64,000 bases of DNA from Thalassospira sp. (GTDB taxonomy: Bacteria > Pseudomonadota > Alphaproteobacteria > Rhodospirillales > Thalassospiraceae). The notes beneath the pieces are model-generated. The model saw nothing but the letters and a program-made list of their open reading frames with translations. It was not told the origin of the DNA and did not search any database. The position numbers and the translations under genes are program-made. Of this stretch, positions 14,970 through 23,731 are shown piece after piece; position 1 is the first letter of the stretch; each line of letters opens with the position of its first letter. The stretch is from positions 186,001-250,000 of the forward strand of contig NZ_JAUYHK010000014.1 in NCBI RefSeq assembly GCF_030690045.1, read 5' to 3'.

Positions 14970-16448
14970 ATGATCAGGGAAAACCGGGTCCGCCGGGCGG
15001 GCTGGACAATATGGGTTGGGCCTTCGGCGCTGATTGCGCTGGTGTGTGTTTTGTATCTTTTCTTTGTCGTGGTTCTGTTCGCCGGTTTCACCGCCGATAT
15101 TCAGCGCGAAATGATCAGTCGCGAGCTTGGCATCTCCTCGCCCGGGGCGTTGGAGCGGGTCGTGCTTCAGGGCATGCACGAGGCCGAATTGCGCGACGGG
15201 GTGCGCAATTTGCGTCAGAAAATCCGCGCCATCGATGCCGATACACTCAAAATCGTGCGACAGGGGCAGCTATTGCGGCGCGATGCGGTCGATGCATGGC
15301 GCACCGCCTTTGATCTTTATGCCGATATCGGCGAAATGGTCACGCGCGATGGGGCAAATTTCGATCCCGGTTTTCGCGAAAGTTACCTTGCCGCCATCCG
15401 CGCGGCCTATGATTTTCTTGCTTTCCCGCCCGCCGGGCCCGATGGCGGAGCAGACGGATCAGACGGCGCGGAAGGGTTCTATGACGAGGAGCCGCAAAAT
15501 GGCATGGCGGCGGGCAATGTCGGGGCGCGTTCCATGTTGCGCGGGCAGGAAACGGCGCGCAACCGCGAAGGCGAACGCATCATGGCCGCCCTTCGCAATG
15601 CCATCTCCCAAAATGCCTTTTCCCCGGCGGCGGATATGGATTTTCGCAACGGCTTTACGGCAAGGGCAACCGAGGCCGAAGCCGCCACCATGCATTTTGC
15701 CGAAATCCGGGGCCGGGGGCAGGTCGAACAGATCAATCTTCTGACAGAGCGCGAACAGGCCGAAAAACTGCGCAGCAGCCTTGTGACCGAAATGGAAGAC
15801 ATGCAGCGCGAAATCGCCAGCCTTGCCGGATACGGCCCCGCCGCCGGAACCGCCGCCGGAACCGCCGCCGGTGTGGGCCATGATGGCCCGGCGGGGCACT
15901 GGTCGCTGGTGGCGCTGTTTCAACAGCCGGTCGGCAGTGTTCTGGCCTTTCTGATGCAGATGCCCGCCATCATGCTGACCCTGATGGTGACGGTGGCGGC
16001 GGGCGGGCTGGGGTCTGTGGTGTCGTTTATCCGGCGATATCGCCTGGCCTTGCCATCGGCGGGCAGGTCGCCGGGCACTGCGACCGTCGGATCGCCGCAA
16101 TCCACCCCGCAATCCGCCCCGCAACCCACCCCTCAATCCACCGGCGATGCAATCATCGATACCTGCGGCAATCCGGCCGTCATCGGCAGGCTTCTGGTCA
16201 TGGTCAGCGAGGGTGTCGCCGCCGCCATCGCCATTTTCCTGTTCACACAGGCCGGGATGCTGATGGTCACACAGGGCGGCGGATCGGAAAGCACGGGCAA
16301 GATCGATATCAGCCCGTTCCTGCTGACCTTCATGGCCTTTGTTTCCGGTTTCATGGCCGAGGATGCCTTTAACCGCATTCAGGATGCCGGGCGCAAACTT
16401 TTCCGTGCCCGCCATGATGGCGATCCCCCGCTTGCCGGCGGGTTATAG
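14970..16448 (+). CDS. Large membrane protein of unknown function with Pro-Gln repeat
   Basis: 492 residues, not recognised. Seen: an N-terminal membrane helix (about 14-40); a 270-residue mostly helical, charged soluble region (for example LRQKIRAIDADTLKIV and EREQAEKLRSSLVTEMEDM, likely coiled coil); then three more hydrophobic helices (about 325-350, 405-430 and 445-465). Two low-complexity stretches are made by 12-base tandem repeats: Ala-Ala-Gly-Thr near 290-300 and PQST-type near 375-391. No Shine-Dalgarno is obvious before the ATG at 14970. The layout (anchor, coiled coil, helix bundle) could suit a membrane sensor or scaffold, but no function is claimed. Confidence 0.65.
   Translation: MIRENRVRRAGWTIWVGPSALIALVCVLYLFFVVVLFAGFTADIQREMISRELGISSPGALERVVLQGMHEAELRDGVRNLRQKIRAIDADTLKIVRQGQLLRRDAVDAWRTAFDLYADIGEMVTRDGANFDPGFRESYLAAIRAAYDFLAFPPAGPDGGADGSDGAEGFYDEEPQNGMAAGNVGARSMLRGQETARNREGERIMAALRNAISQNAFSPAADMDFRNGFTARATEAEAATMHFAEIRGRGQVEQINLLTEREQAEKLRSSLVTEMEDMQREIASLAGYGPAAGTAAGTAAGVGHDGPAGHWSLVALFQQPVGSVLAFLMQMPAIMLTLMVTVAAGGLGSVVSFIRRYRLALPSAGRSPGTATVGSPQSTPQSAPQPTPQSTGDAIIDTCGNPAVIGRLLVMVSEGVAAAIAIFLFTQAGMLMVTQGGGSESTGKIDISPFLLTFMAFVSGFMAEDAFNRIQDAGRKLFRARHDGDPPLAGGL
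15838..15871 (+). repeat. 12-base tandem repeat (CCGCCGCCGGAA), about 2.8 copies
   Basis: Two perfect copies (15838-15849 and 15850-15861) and a 10-base partial copy, in frame, encoding the Ala-Ala-Gly-Thr stretch of the 492-residue membrane protein. Being a multiple of three, it can change length without breaking the frame. Confidence 0.7.
16095..16142 (+). repeat. 12-base tandem repeat encoding Pro-Gln-Ser/Pro-Thr/Ala, 4 copies
   Basis: Four diverged copies of a unit like CCGCAATCCACC encode PQST, PQSA, PQPT and PQST in the cytoplasmic or periplasmic linker between membrane helices of the 492-residue protein. A flexible proline-rich linker is likely. Confidence 0.75.
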
Positions 16449-17118
16449 GCCGATGTGCCGATGCCGAGCCTATACCGGGCCAATAGCAGACCGATAACCG
16501 CCGACGGGCAGGATACGGGCCTGCGGCCTTCTGGTCCGGGCGCACAAAATCCTTGCGATGGGGCAAAGCCATGCCAGTCTCCCGCCAATGCCCTGCACAC
16601 CCATGTCGGGCGGCCGCCAAACGGATTCCGGGCGGCCGAAGCCGGACCGGAGCCGGGTGGAGAGAGCCGGGCGGAAAGGCAGCAGGCGCAAATCGGGCGG
16701 GAGGTCCCGCATCCCGAAGCGCCGCACGCATCGGGTCCTTCGCCACCCCGGCACTGCCGGATGACACCGGGCACGATCCGGGCGCACGGCCACCACCAAG
16801 ACGCAATTCGGGCGTCCTGACAAATGGCCGTGTTCACCGCCTGGGCGGATTGCCGCCGTAATGGCTTTTCCATCCGCCGGTCATGATCTTGCGGGGTCGT
16901 CCGCCGGTCTGTCTGCTGTTTTGTCGCTGCATCATCATCGTCTCTTTCATCTGGCGCCAAACGCAAAAACCCGCAAGGCACAAGGCTTTGCGGGTTTCGG
17001 TCCGGGCGCATTTGCCCCGTTGATTTTTCTCTTATGCCACAGCAAAAAGAACAAATCAAGAACTTTTTTCAAAAAAATGAGAATCCCGAAAAATCACGCT
17101 TTCCGGGCGGTGAGGGGG
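16449..17118. other. About 670 bases without a credible gene
   Basis: GC-rich sequence with several long open frames on both strands, but all give Arg/Pro/Cys-rich translations with no recognisable domain and no good ribosome site, as expected from open frames by composition alone. The only supported element is the hairpin at 16965-16997. A run of six T and seven A near 17070-17086 is notable but unassigned. Confidence 0.5.
16965..16997 (-). terminator. Bidirectional-looking terminator after the DUF5610 gene
   Basis: AAACCCGCAAGGC (16967-16979) pairs with GCTTTGCGGGTTT (16985-16997) with one G-U pair and a short loop. On the minus strand the stem is followed by five T, on the plus strand by three. 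It sits about 120 bases after the stop at 17119. Confidence 0.65.
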
Positions 17119-17802
17119 TTAGCGAACCCCGGCGGTCTGGGTGCGGAAACGCTCGCGGGCAATTTCGGATTCGGCCAGCTGCTGGCTGGTTTGCGCGGTC
17201 TGGGTCACCTGGCTTTGCGTTACCTGCTCATCGCGTTCCGGGGTGATGTCGGTCCGTTCGGTGGCTTCGGGGCGGCCCAGCAATTCGGTCAGGCGGGCCT
17301 CAAGCGAATTCAGGCCATCCTGAAGCCGTTGTTCGGTATCATCGACATTGCTGGCAACCGTGCCATTCAGCGCGCCCAGCCCGTCCAGAATTTCACGCGC
17401 CTGTTCAAGGCCGCGTTCGACCCCGGTTTTGACCTGTGCAAAAATCTCGCGGGCTTCGTCTTCGCTGCCGGCATTGTTGGCAATCACATCGCTGGCAAGC
17501 GACAGGATGCGGTCCGCCACGGCCTCGGGCGTGTAATCATCCGGGTTCACCCCGTTGACCGACAGACCCGACGAAGACAGGCTTTCATTGATAGCCGAAA
17601 CAATCTGATCGGCCGATAACAGATTGGTGGATTGCGACGACAGGGAAACCTTGGTGGCATCCGGAAAGCCCGACGCCAGAACAGTTTCGACCCGACGATT
17701 GCCCGCCCTGTCCGAGTCGTCTTGCGAAGGCAAATAAGATTGCGCCGAACGCAACGATACATTGCCGTTTTGCAAGCCATATCCGGTGGTTGAGATATCC
17801 AT
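17119..17802 (-). CDS. DUF5610-type hypothetical protein
   Basis: 227 residues, soluble, without signal peptide. The centre and C-terminal half (ADRILSLASDVIANNAG, then an amphipathic stretch with IFAQVKTGVERGLEQA, then a Gln/Thr/Glu-rich tail) match the DUF5610 family as I recall it; its function is not known. The ATG at 17802 is chosen because AGGAGA lies eight bases upstream; longer readings translate a hydrophobic, Cys-rich stretch with no support. It is divergent from leuS and ends about 120 bases before a hairpin terminator. Confidence 0.68.
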   Translation of the reverse strand: MDISTTGYGLQNGNVSLRSAQSYLPSQDDSDRAGNRRVETVLASGFPDATKVSLSSQSTNLLSADQIVSAINESLSSSGLSVNGVNPDDYTPEAVADRILSLASDVIANNAGSEDEAREIFAQVKTGVERGLEQAREILDGLGALNGTVASNVDDTEQRLQDGLNSLEARLTELLGRPEATERTDITPERDEQVTQSQVTQTAQTSQQLAESEIARERFRTQTAGVR

Positions 17803-18076
17803 GACCGTCTCCTGTTTCCCGGCGCGGTTCCGCCAGAAGTCCCATAACATACCCCCAATATGGCACATCTGGCGGTAGAAAGCCATCGTCAAACATATGG
17901 GGCAGGGGATGGCGGCGGACAAAACCGTCACAAACCCTGTGATCAGGGATTGCACCGCGCGCCCGGAACCAATATTCAATCGGGTTCAATTTCAATATTG
18001 TTTCCGGGCGGTTTCCCGGCAAGGCGGACTTGGCCTTGCCCTTTGGATGCCCCGGACAGGCAGGAGCAGATTTACG

Positions 18077-21000
18077 GTGGCGACCTATCAGGAAAGTGCG
18101 CGCGAATTTGAAAAACGCTGGCAGGATTATTGGCGCGAAAACGATATTTATCGCACCCCCAATCCCGGCGATGCCGATTTCGATGCGACCCGGAAAAAAA
18201 GCGTCATCCTCGATATGTTCCCCTATCCCAGCGGGGTCGGCCTGCATATCGGCCATCCGCTCGGCTATATCGCGACCGATGTAAAGGCCCGCTTTGCCCG
18301 CATGCGCGGCTTTAACGTGCTGCATTCGATGGGCTTTGATGCCTTTGGCCTGCCGGCCGAACAATATGCGATCCAGACCGGGCAACATCCGCGCATCACC
18401 ACCGAATCCAATATCGACAATATGCTGCGGCAACTGCAGGTGATTGGTCTGGGCCATGATCCGCATCGCCGTTTTGCCACCACCGATGCCGATTATTACA
18501 AATGGACGCAGTGGATTTTCCTGCAACTGTTCAACAGTTTCTATGACCCGACCCTGATCTGGACCGCGCCGGACGGCAAATCCGTCACCGGCCGCGCCCG
18601 CCCGATTGCCGAACTGGAACCCCTGCTGCAATCCGGCGCATGGTTGCTGGACGAAGACGGCGTGCCGCAACCCGCCAGCCTGATTTCCGATGGCGTGAAA
18701 TGCGCAGCAGATGACATCGGGGCCGCCATTGACCGGGGCCGTCTGGCCTTTGTTGACGAGGTCAATGTCAATTGGTGCCCGATGCTGGGCACGGTTTTGT
18801 CGAATGAAGAAGTCACCAATGACGGCAAATCCGAACGTGGCGATTATCCGGTTTACAAACGCCCGCTCAAACAATGGATGTTGCGCATCACGTCCTATGC
18901 CGACCGGCTGGTCGCCGATCTCGAAGGGCTGGACTGGCCCAATGGCGTCGTTGAAATGCAAAAAAGCTGGATCGGGCGTTCGACCGGGGCGCGGGTCAAT
19001 TTCCCGGTGACGCGCCGCGATGGCACAAATGATAAAATCGCCGTCTATACCACCCGTCCCGATACGATTTTTGGCGCAACCTATATGGTGCTGGCCCCCG
19101 AACATCCGCTGGTGGATCTGCTGGTGGCCGATGAGTGCCGCGATGCTGTCGCGGCCTATCGCCAACAGGCATCGGAACTCAAGGCCGTCTCGGCCAAGGA
19201 TGATGCCGAACGTGAAAAAACCGGCGTTTTCATTGGCGCACACGCCACCAATCCGGTAACGGGCGAAAATATCCCGGTCTGGATCGCCGATTATGTCCTG
19301 ATGGGCTATGGCACCGGGGCGATCATGGCGGTTCCGGCGGGGGATCAGCGCGATTTTGAATTTGCGCACAAATTCAATCTGCCGATTGTCGCAACCACCA
19401 AACCATCGGAAAACTGGCTGCGCGACAATGCGCCGTCCGATGCCGCCGGGCTGGACGCGGATGCGCTTTTTGCACGCTATATCGCCGAACCGGGGGCCTT
19501 TAAAATCGCCCAGACCGAAATCGGCGAAACCGTCAATTCCGCGAATGATGCCGTATCGATCAACGGGCTTTCCACCCCCGATGCCAAGGCGAAAATCATC
19601 GAATGGCTGGAATCCCGTGGCATTGGCCGGGGCCGGGTGCAATATAAACTGCGCGACTGGCTGTTTTCGCGGCAACGTTATTGGGGCGAACCGTTTCCGG
19701 TGTTGTTCGAGGTCGAAACCGGCAAGGTGCGCGGCATCGCGGCACAGGCCCTGCCGGTATTGCTGCCCGAGGTCAGCGATTTCAAACCGCAATCAAACGA
19801 AGACCCCAATTCCGAACCCGAACCGCCCTTGGCACGGGCAAAGGAATGGATGGATGTCGCCGGGATTGTGCTGGATGATGGATCGGTCCTGCCGGTCACT
19901 GCCGAAATTGGCGCGACTTATGCCCATGACGGGCGCGATTACACAGTGCAGGCCTTCCGCCGCGATGCCAATTCGATGCCGAACTGGGCGGGGTCGTGCT
20001 GGTATTATCTGCGCTATTTCGATGCCCATAACGATCAGGCCTTTGCCTCGCCCGATGCGGCGGCCTATTGGGGCACCTCGACCGATGCCGATGGCAAACC
20101 CAAACCCGGCGCGGTTGATTTGTATGTCGGCGGGGCGGAACATGCGGTGTTGCATCTGCTTTATGCCCGCTTCTGGCACAAGGTTCTGTTCGATCTGGGC
20201 TATGTCGCAACGCCCGAACCGTTCCAGAAACTGTTCAATCAGGGCATGATCACGGCCGATGCCTATACCGACGCCCGTGGGGTCTATGTCGATATCCATG
20301 ATGTCGAAATGCGCGATGACGGCGGCAAAAAGGCCCCCTTTGACAAAAATACCGGCGAACGCCTGATCACCATTCCCGGCAAAATGGGCAAGCGCTATAA
20401 AAATGGCCTGCCGCCCGAGGAAATCTGCGACAATTTCACGATTGATACCTTCCGCACCTATGAAATGTATATGGGACCGTTGGATCAGTCCAAACCGTGG
20501 CAATCCGATGCGATTGTCGGCATGTTGCGGTTTCTGGGCAATGTCTGGAAACTGGCAACCCAGGCGGAACGCACCGGTATTGTCGATCCGAAAATCGAAA
20601 CGCAATTGCATAAAACCATCGCCAAGGTCACAGCCGATATTGACGATTTGCGTCTCAATACCGCGCTGGCGGCTTTGATCGAACTGACCAATGCGCTGGG
20701 CAAACAGGATGCGGTTCATGGCGATCATGTCCGCGCACTGGCCCTTATGGTGGCCCCCTTTGCCCCGCATCTGGGCGAGGAATTGTTAAGCCACCTTGCC
20801 CCGGCCGAATTTGCTGCCAAAAAATCGGTGATCCGGTTTGACTGGCCGGTGTTCGACCCGGAAAAAGCCAGGGATGATGAATTTGAAGTGCCCGTACAGG
20901 TCAATGGCAAGAAACGCGGTGCGATCATGGTCGCCGCCGGGGCCGATCAGGCCAGTGTCGAGGCCCTGGCCAAGGCCGACCCCAATGTCGCCCGCCATCT

Positions 21001-21079
21001 CGACGGCATGGAAATCGTCAAGGTGATCTATGTCGGCAAACCGGTGCCGAAACTGCTCAATATCGTGGTCAAAGGCTGA
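18077..21079 (+). CDS. leuS: Leucyl-tRNA synthetase, actinobacterial-type, with altered KMSKS
   Basis: About 1000 residues; charges tRNA-Leu with leucine. HIGH is intact at residues 57-60 (GLHIGHPLGY). The CP1 editing domain is present, with TTRPDTIFGATY at 325-336 and the MAVP..DQRD loop at 417-426, but the usual His of that loop is Gly422. The KMSKS loop reads KMGKR at 769-773, followed by YKNGLPPEEIC. The sequence around VNWCPMLGTVLSNEEV, LPPEEIC and TYEMYMGPLDQS follows the mycobacterial/actinobacterial LeuRS pattern (KMGKSLKN...PDEIC) rather than the short proteobacterial one, and the protein is longer than the roughly 860 residues usual in proteobacteria. GTG at 18077 is chosen for the N-terminus (ATYQESAREFEKRWQDYW) and the AGGAG upstream. 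Whether it is the only leuS is not visible. Confidence 0.93.
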   Translation: MATYQESAREFEKRWQDYWRENDIYRTPNPGDADFDATRKKSVILDMFPYPSGVGLHIGHPLGYIATDVKARFARMRGFNVLHSMGFDAFGLPAEQYAIQTGQHPRITTESNIDNMLRQLQVIGLGHDPHRRFATTDADYYKWTQWIFLQLFNSFYDPTLIWTAPDGKSVTGRARPIAELEPLLQSGAWLLDEDGVPQPASLISDGVKCAADDIGAAIDRGRLAFVDEVNVNWCPMLGTVLSNEEVTNDGKSERGDYPVYKRPLKQWMLRITSYADRLVADLEGLDWPNGVVEMQKSWIGRSTGARVNFPVTRRDGTNDKIAVYTTRPDTIFGATYMVLAPEHPLVDLLVADECRDAVAAYRQQASELKAVSAKDDAEREKTGVFIGAHATNPVTGENIPVWIADYVLMGYGTGAIMAVPAGDQRDFEFAHKFNLPIVATTKPSENWLRDNAPSDAAGLDADALFARYIAEPGAFKIAQTEIGETVNSANDAVSINGLSTPDAKAKIIEWLESRGIGRGRVQYKLRDWLFSRQRYWGEPFPVLFEVETGKVRGIAAQALPVLLPEVSDFKPQSNEDPNSEPEPPLARAKEWMDVAGIVLDDGSVLPVTAEIGATYAHDGRDYTVQAFRRDANSMPNWAGSCWYYLRYFDAHNDQAFASPDAAAYWGTSTDADGKPKPGAVDLYVGGAEHAVLHLLYARFWHKVLFDLGYVATPEPFQKLFNQGMITADAYTDARGVYVDIHDVEMRDDGGKKAPFDKNTGERLITIPGKMGKRYKNGLPPEEICDNFTIDTFRTYEMYMGPLDQSKPWQSDAIVGMLRFLGNVWKLATQAERTGIVDPKIETQLHKTIAKVTADIDDLRLNTALAALIELTNALGKQDAVHGDHVRALALMVAPFAPHLGEELLSHLAPAEFAAKKSVIRFDWPVFDPEKARDDEFEVPVQVNGKKRGAIMVAAGADQASVEALAKADPNVARHLDGMEIVKVIYVGKPVPKLLNIVVKG

Positions 21080-21105
21080 TCGCCACCGACCCTCAATACC
21101 AGACC

Positions 21106-21134
21106 AAAGGGCGTTCCACCTCGGGACGCCCTTT
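21106..21134. terminator. Shared bidirectional terminator of leuS and the toxin gene
   Basis: AAAGGGCGTTCC (21106-21117) pairs with GGGACGCCCTTT (21123-21134) around ACCTC, with one G-U pair. It stands 27 bases after the leuS stop and its right end overlaps the TAA of the converging toxin gene. Confidence 0.75.
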
Positions 21135-21423
21135 ATGGTTCAGGCCGGTTTTGTCGGGAATGCAGCAGACGCAGGATGAAGATGCAACCCGATGCTTCAT
21201 CGGGTTGATAGACGATGATATAGGGCAGGTCGGGCAGGATTTTCTCAAATGTTCCGGGTAAAGGACCTTTGCGGCCATAATTGAACTGCGTCAGATCGTT
21301 TCCGGCCTGCCGCAACCGTTGTGCAACCTTGCGTGCCGCCGGAAGGTTGTGTGTGCCGATATATCGGACCTGTTCCCTGATATCGTCCAGCGCATCGCGA
21401 GACCAGCGGACCAGATATGTCAC
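21133..21423 (-). CDS. RelE/ParE-family toxin
   Basis: 96 residues of the ParE/RelE fold: YLVRWSRDALDDIREQVRYI at the N-terminus, RLRQAGNDLTQFN, and the C-terminal strand pair LPYIIVYQPDE...IFILRLLHSRQ. ParE members usually poison DNA gyrase and RelE members cleave mRNA; the fold alone does not decide which. It starts with GTG inside the antitoxin stop (GTGA overlap), the usual antitoxin-first arrangement. Confidence 0.85.
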   Translation of the reverse strand: MTYLVRWSRDALDDIREQVRYIGTHNLPAARKVAQRLRQAGNDLTQFNYGRKGPLPGTFEKILPDLPYIIVYQPDEASGCIFILRLLHSRQNRPEP

Positions 21424-21677
21424 GCCGTTTTCCGGACAGACATGGCATCCAGCATGGCGTCAATTTCGTCCATTGCATCATCATGCGCAACCGTCCGCCC
21501 GGCCTTGATATCCTCACTGCCGCGTTGGATGGCGTTGATGATATCAATTTCGCGGGTCAGATAATCTTCAAGGGCAGCGCGGATCAGATCATCACTTTCC
21601 TGATCGCGCAGGGCGGCGACTTGGTCAAGGCGGTTGCGCATGTCATCGCTGATGGTGATCGATATGCTGGCGGTCAT
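21420..21677 (-). CDS. Ribbon-helix-helix antitoxin
   Basis: 85 residues. The N-terminus SISITISDDMRNRLDQVA followed by a helix (ESDDLIRAALEDYL) is a CopG/ParD-type ribbon-helix-helix DNA-binding motif; the acidic C-terminal tail (AHDDAMDEIDAMLDAM) would wrap the toxin. AAAGGA upstream supports the ATG at 21677. It probably represses its own promoter together with the toxin. Confidence 0.83.
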   Translation of the reverse strand: MTASISITISDDMRNRLDQVAALRDQESDDLIRAALEDYLTREIDIINAIQRGSEDIKAGRTVAHDDAMDEIDAMLDAMSVRKTA

Positions 21678-21835
21678 GTGGGCTGATCCTTTCTTTACTA
21701 TCGCACAGTCTAGCATAATCACGCCGATCTGAAACGGCCCGATTGTCATGAATTGACTCATGGCAATGCGGCGTTGCAAGACCTGTGGCAGGATCACGCC
21801 ATGATGACTTTGGGCCTTTGGACAAGGGATAAATC

Positions 21836-23641
21836 ATGGCAAAGCGCACATCCCCGGTTTCGGCCACGGCCACGGATGATGCATCCGCCGTCGCCTGCCG
21901 CCCGGATCATACCGACCCCGGCCATTATACCGCCCATGCGATTGACCGGGCTTTCAAGGCCAATCTGGCGCGTCTGACCAACGGTATTTCGCCTGCCGGG
22001 GTGGCCGGGATCACCTTTAACTGGCTGGCGCATCTGGCGGTGTCGCCGGGCAAACAGATCGAACTGGCGGAAAAATATAACCGCAAATTCGCCCGCCTTT
22101 GGCAATACAGCCTGCATAACGCCATAAATCCGGACAGTGCGCCCTGCATCGATCCACTGCCGACCGACAAACGGTTTGCCGGGGCAGCGTGGCAAAAATG
22201 GCCGTGGAATGTGATGTCGCAGTCCTTTTTGCTGACCCAGCAATGGTGGCACAATGCCACCACCGATGTCGATGGCCTCTCAGACGAGGATGAAAAGGTG
22301 ATGTCCTTTATCCTGCGTCAGATTCTTGATCACGCCGCCCCGTCAAATTTCATTGCCACCAATCCGGAAATTCTGGCCGCGACACTGGAACAGGGCGGCA
22401 TGAATCTGGTGCGCGGGCTGGAACATCTGGCCGAAGATGCCCAATTGATGCTGGCGGGAAAGAAACCGGCCGGGGCCGAAAATTTCAAGGTCGGGCGCGA
22501 TGTGGCGGTCACACCGGGCAAGGTGGTGTATCGCAATCATCTGATCGAACTGATCCAGTATGCCCCGACCACGCCAAAGGTTTATGCCGAACCGGTCCTG
22601 ATCGTTCCGGCATGGATCATGAAATACTACATTCTGGATTTGTCGGCGCATAATTCGCTGGTGAAATATCTGGTCGATCAGGGGCATACGGTTTTCATGG
22701 TGTCGTGGCGCAATCCGACCTCGGACGACCGTGATCTGGGGATGGAGGATTATCGTACCCTGGGTGTGATGGCGGCCCTTGATGCGGTCAGTGCAATTGT
22801 CCCGAACCGGAAAATTCATGCGGTCGGTTATTGTCTGGGGGGAACCTTGATGTCGATTGCCGCCGCCGCGATGGCGCGCGACGGCGATGACCGGCTTGCC
22901 AGCCTGACCAGTTTCGCGACCCAGATCGATTTCACCGAAGCCGGGGAACTGATGTATTTCGTGCGCGAAAGCGAGGTGTCGTACCTTGAAAGCATGATGT
23001 GGGATCAGGGGTTTCTCGATGGTTATCAGATGGCCGGGGCCTTTCAGATTTTGCGTTCCAATGATCTGATCTGGTCGCGGCTGGCGCAGGAATATCTGTT
23101 GGGTGAACGCCAGGAAATGAATGATCTGATGGCGTGGAACGCCGATTTGACGCGCATGCCCTATAAAATGCATTCGGAATATCTGCGCGGATTGTTTCTG
23201 GACAACAATCTGGCGGCGGGCCGGCATATGGTCGATGGTACCCCGGTCAATCTGGCCGATATCCGCCTTCCGGTCTTTGCAGTCGGCACGGTCAAGGATC
23301 ATGTCGCGCCGTGGCGGTCGGTTTATAAAATCACCTTCCATCCGGCCACCGATGTGACCTTTGTTCTGACCAGCGGCGGCCACAATGCCGGAATCGTCAG
23401 CGAACCGGGCCATCCGCACCGGTCCTTTCAGATATCGACGAAAAAGGCCGGGGATCGTTATGTCGATCCGGATAACTGGCAACAAACGACCCCGCATCAC
23501 GAAGGATCATGGTGGCCGGAATGGCAGAAATGGCTGGCGACCGGATCGAACGGGCAAGTGGCCCCTCCGGCAATCGGCAATTCGGCCCGCGGATATGCCG
23601 TGCTGGAGGATGCGCCCGGAAGTTATGTGCATCAGCAATGA
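21836..23641 (+). CDS. phaC: Class I poly(3-hydroxyalkanoate) synthase
   Basis: 601 residues, the usual class I length. It polymerises (R)-3-hydroxyacyl-CoA into PHA storage granules. The catalytic triad is visible: Cys333 in the lipase-like box GYCLGG, Asp488 in GTVKDHVAPW and His516 in GGHNAGIV. The N-terminal helical domain (about residues 60-230) precedes the alpha/beta-hydrolase core. It stands alone; phaA, phaB, phasin and depolymerase genes are not in the window. Confidence 0.96.
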   Translation: MAKRTSPVSATATDDASAVACRPDHTDPGHYTAHAIDRAFKANLARLTNGISPAGVAGITFNWLAHLAVSPGKQIELAEKYNRKFARLWQYSLHNAINPDSAPCIDPLPTDKRFAGAAWQKWPWNVMSQSFLLTQQWWHNATTDVDGLSDEDEKVMSFILRQILDHAAPSNFIATNPEILAATLEQGGMNLVRGLEHLAEDAQLMLAGKKPAGAENFKVGRDVAVTPGKVVYRNHLIELIQYAPTTPKVYAEPVLIVPAWIMKYYILDLSAHNSLVKYLVDQGHTVFMVSWRNPTSDDRDLGMEDYRTLGVMAALDAVSAIVPNRKIHAVGYCLGGTLMSIAAAAMARDGDDRLASLTSFATQIDFTEAGELMYFVRESEVSYLESMMWDQGFLDGYQMAGAFQILRSNDLIWSRLAQEYLLGERQEMNDLMAWNADLTRMPYKMHSEYLRGLFLDNNLAAGRHMVDGTPVNLADIRLPVFAVGTVKDHVAPWRSVYKITFHPATDVTFVLTSGGHNAGIVSEPGHPHRSFQISTKKAGDRYVDPDNWQQTTPHHEGSWWPEWQKWLATGSNGQVAPPAIGNSARGYAVLEDAPGSYVHQQ

Positions 23642-23731
23642 TACCGGAACGGGCCGGTGACGGTGATGAGGATTGACGATGCCCGCCATGCTGGCTAGAA
23701 CTCACCGGTCTTTTATTTCAGGGGTGGATTG

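Noticed and set aside
16369..17059. Overlapping open frames of 117-226 residues in the 16.4-17.1 kb gap
   Set aside because: Composition-driven open frames: Arg/Pro/Cys-rich, mutually overlapping on both strands, no ribosome site and no motif.
17897..18076. 60-residue N-terminal extension of LeuRS
   Set aside because: No LeuRS begins this way, the extension runs through the promoter region, and GTG at 18077 has AGGAG upstream and gives the normal N-terminus.
17585..19792. 735-residue open frame on the minus strand across leuS
   Set aside because: It is antisense to a clear leucyl-tRNA synthetase. Its translation is rich in Gly, Arg, Asp and His from reverse-reading GC-rich codons and has no domain.
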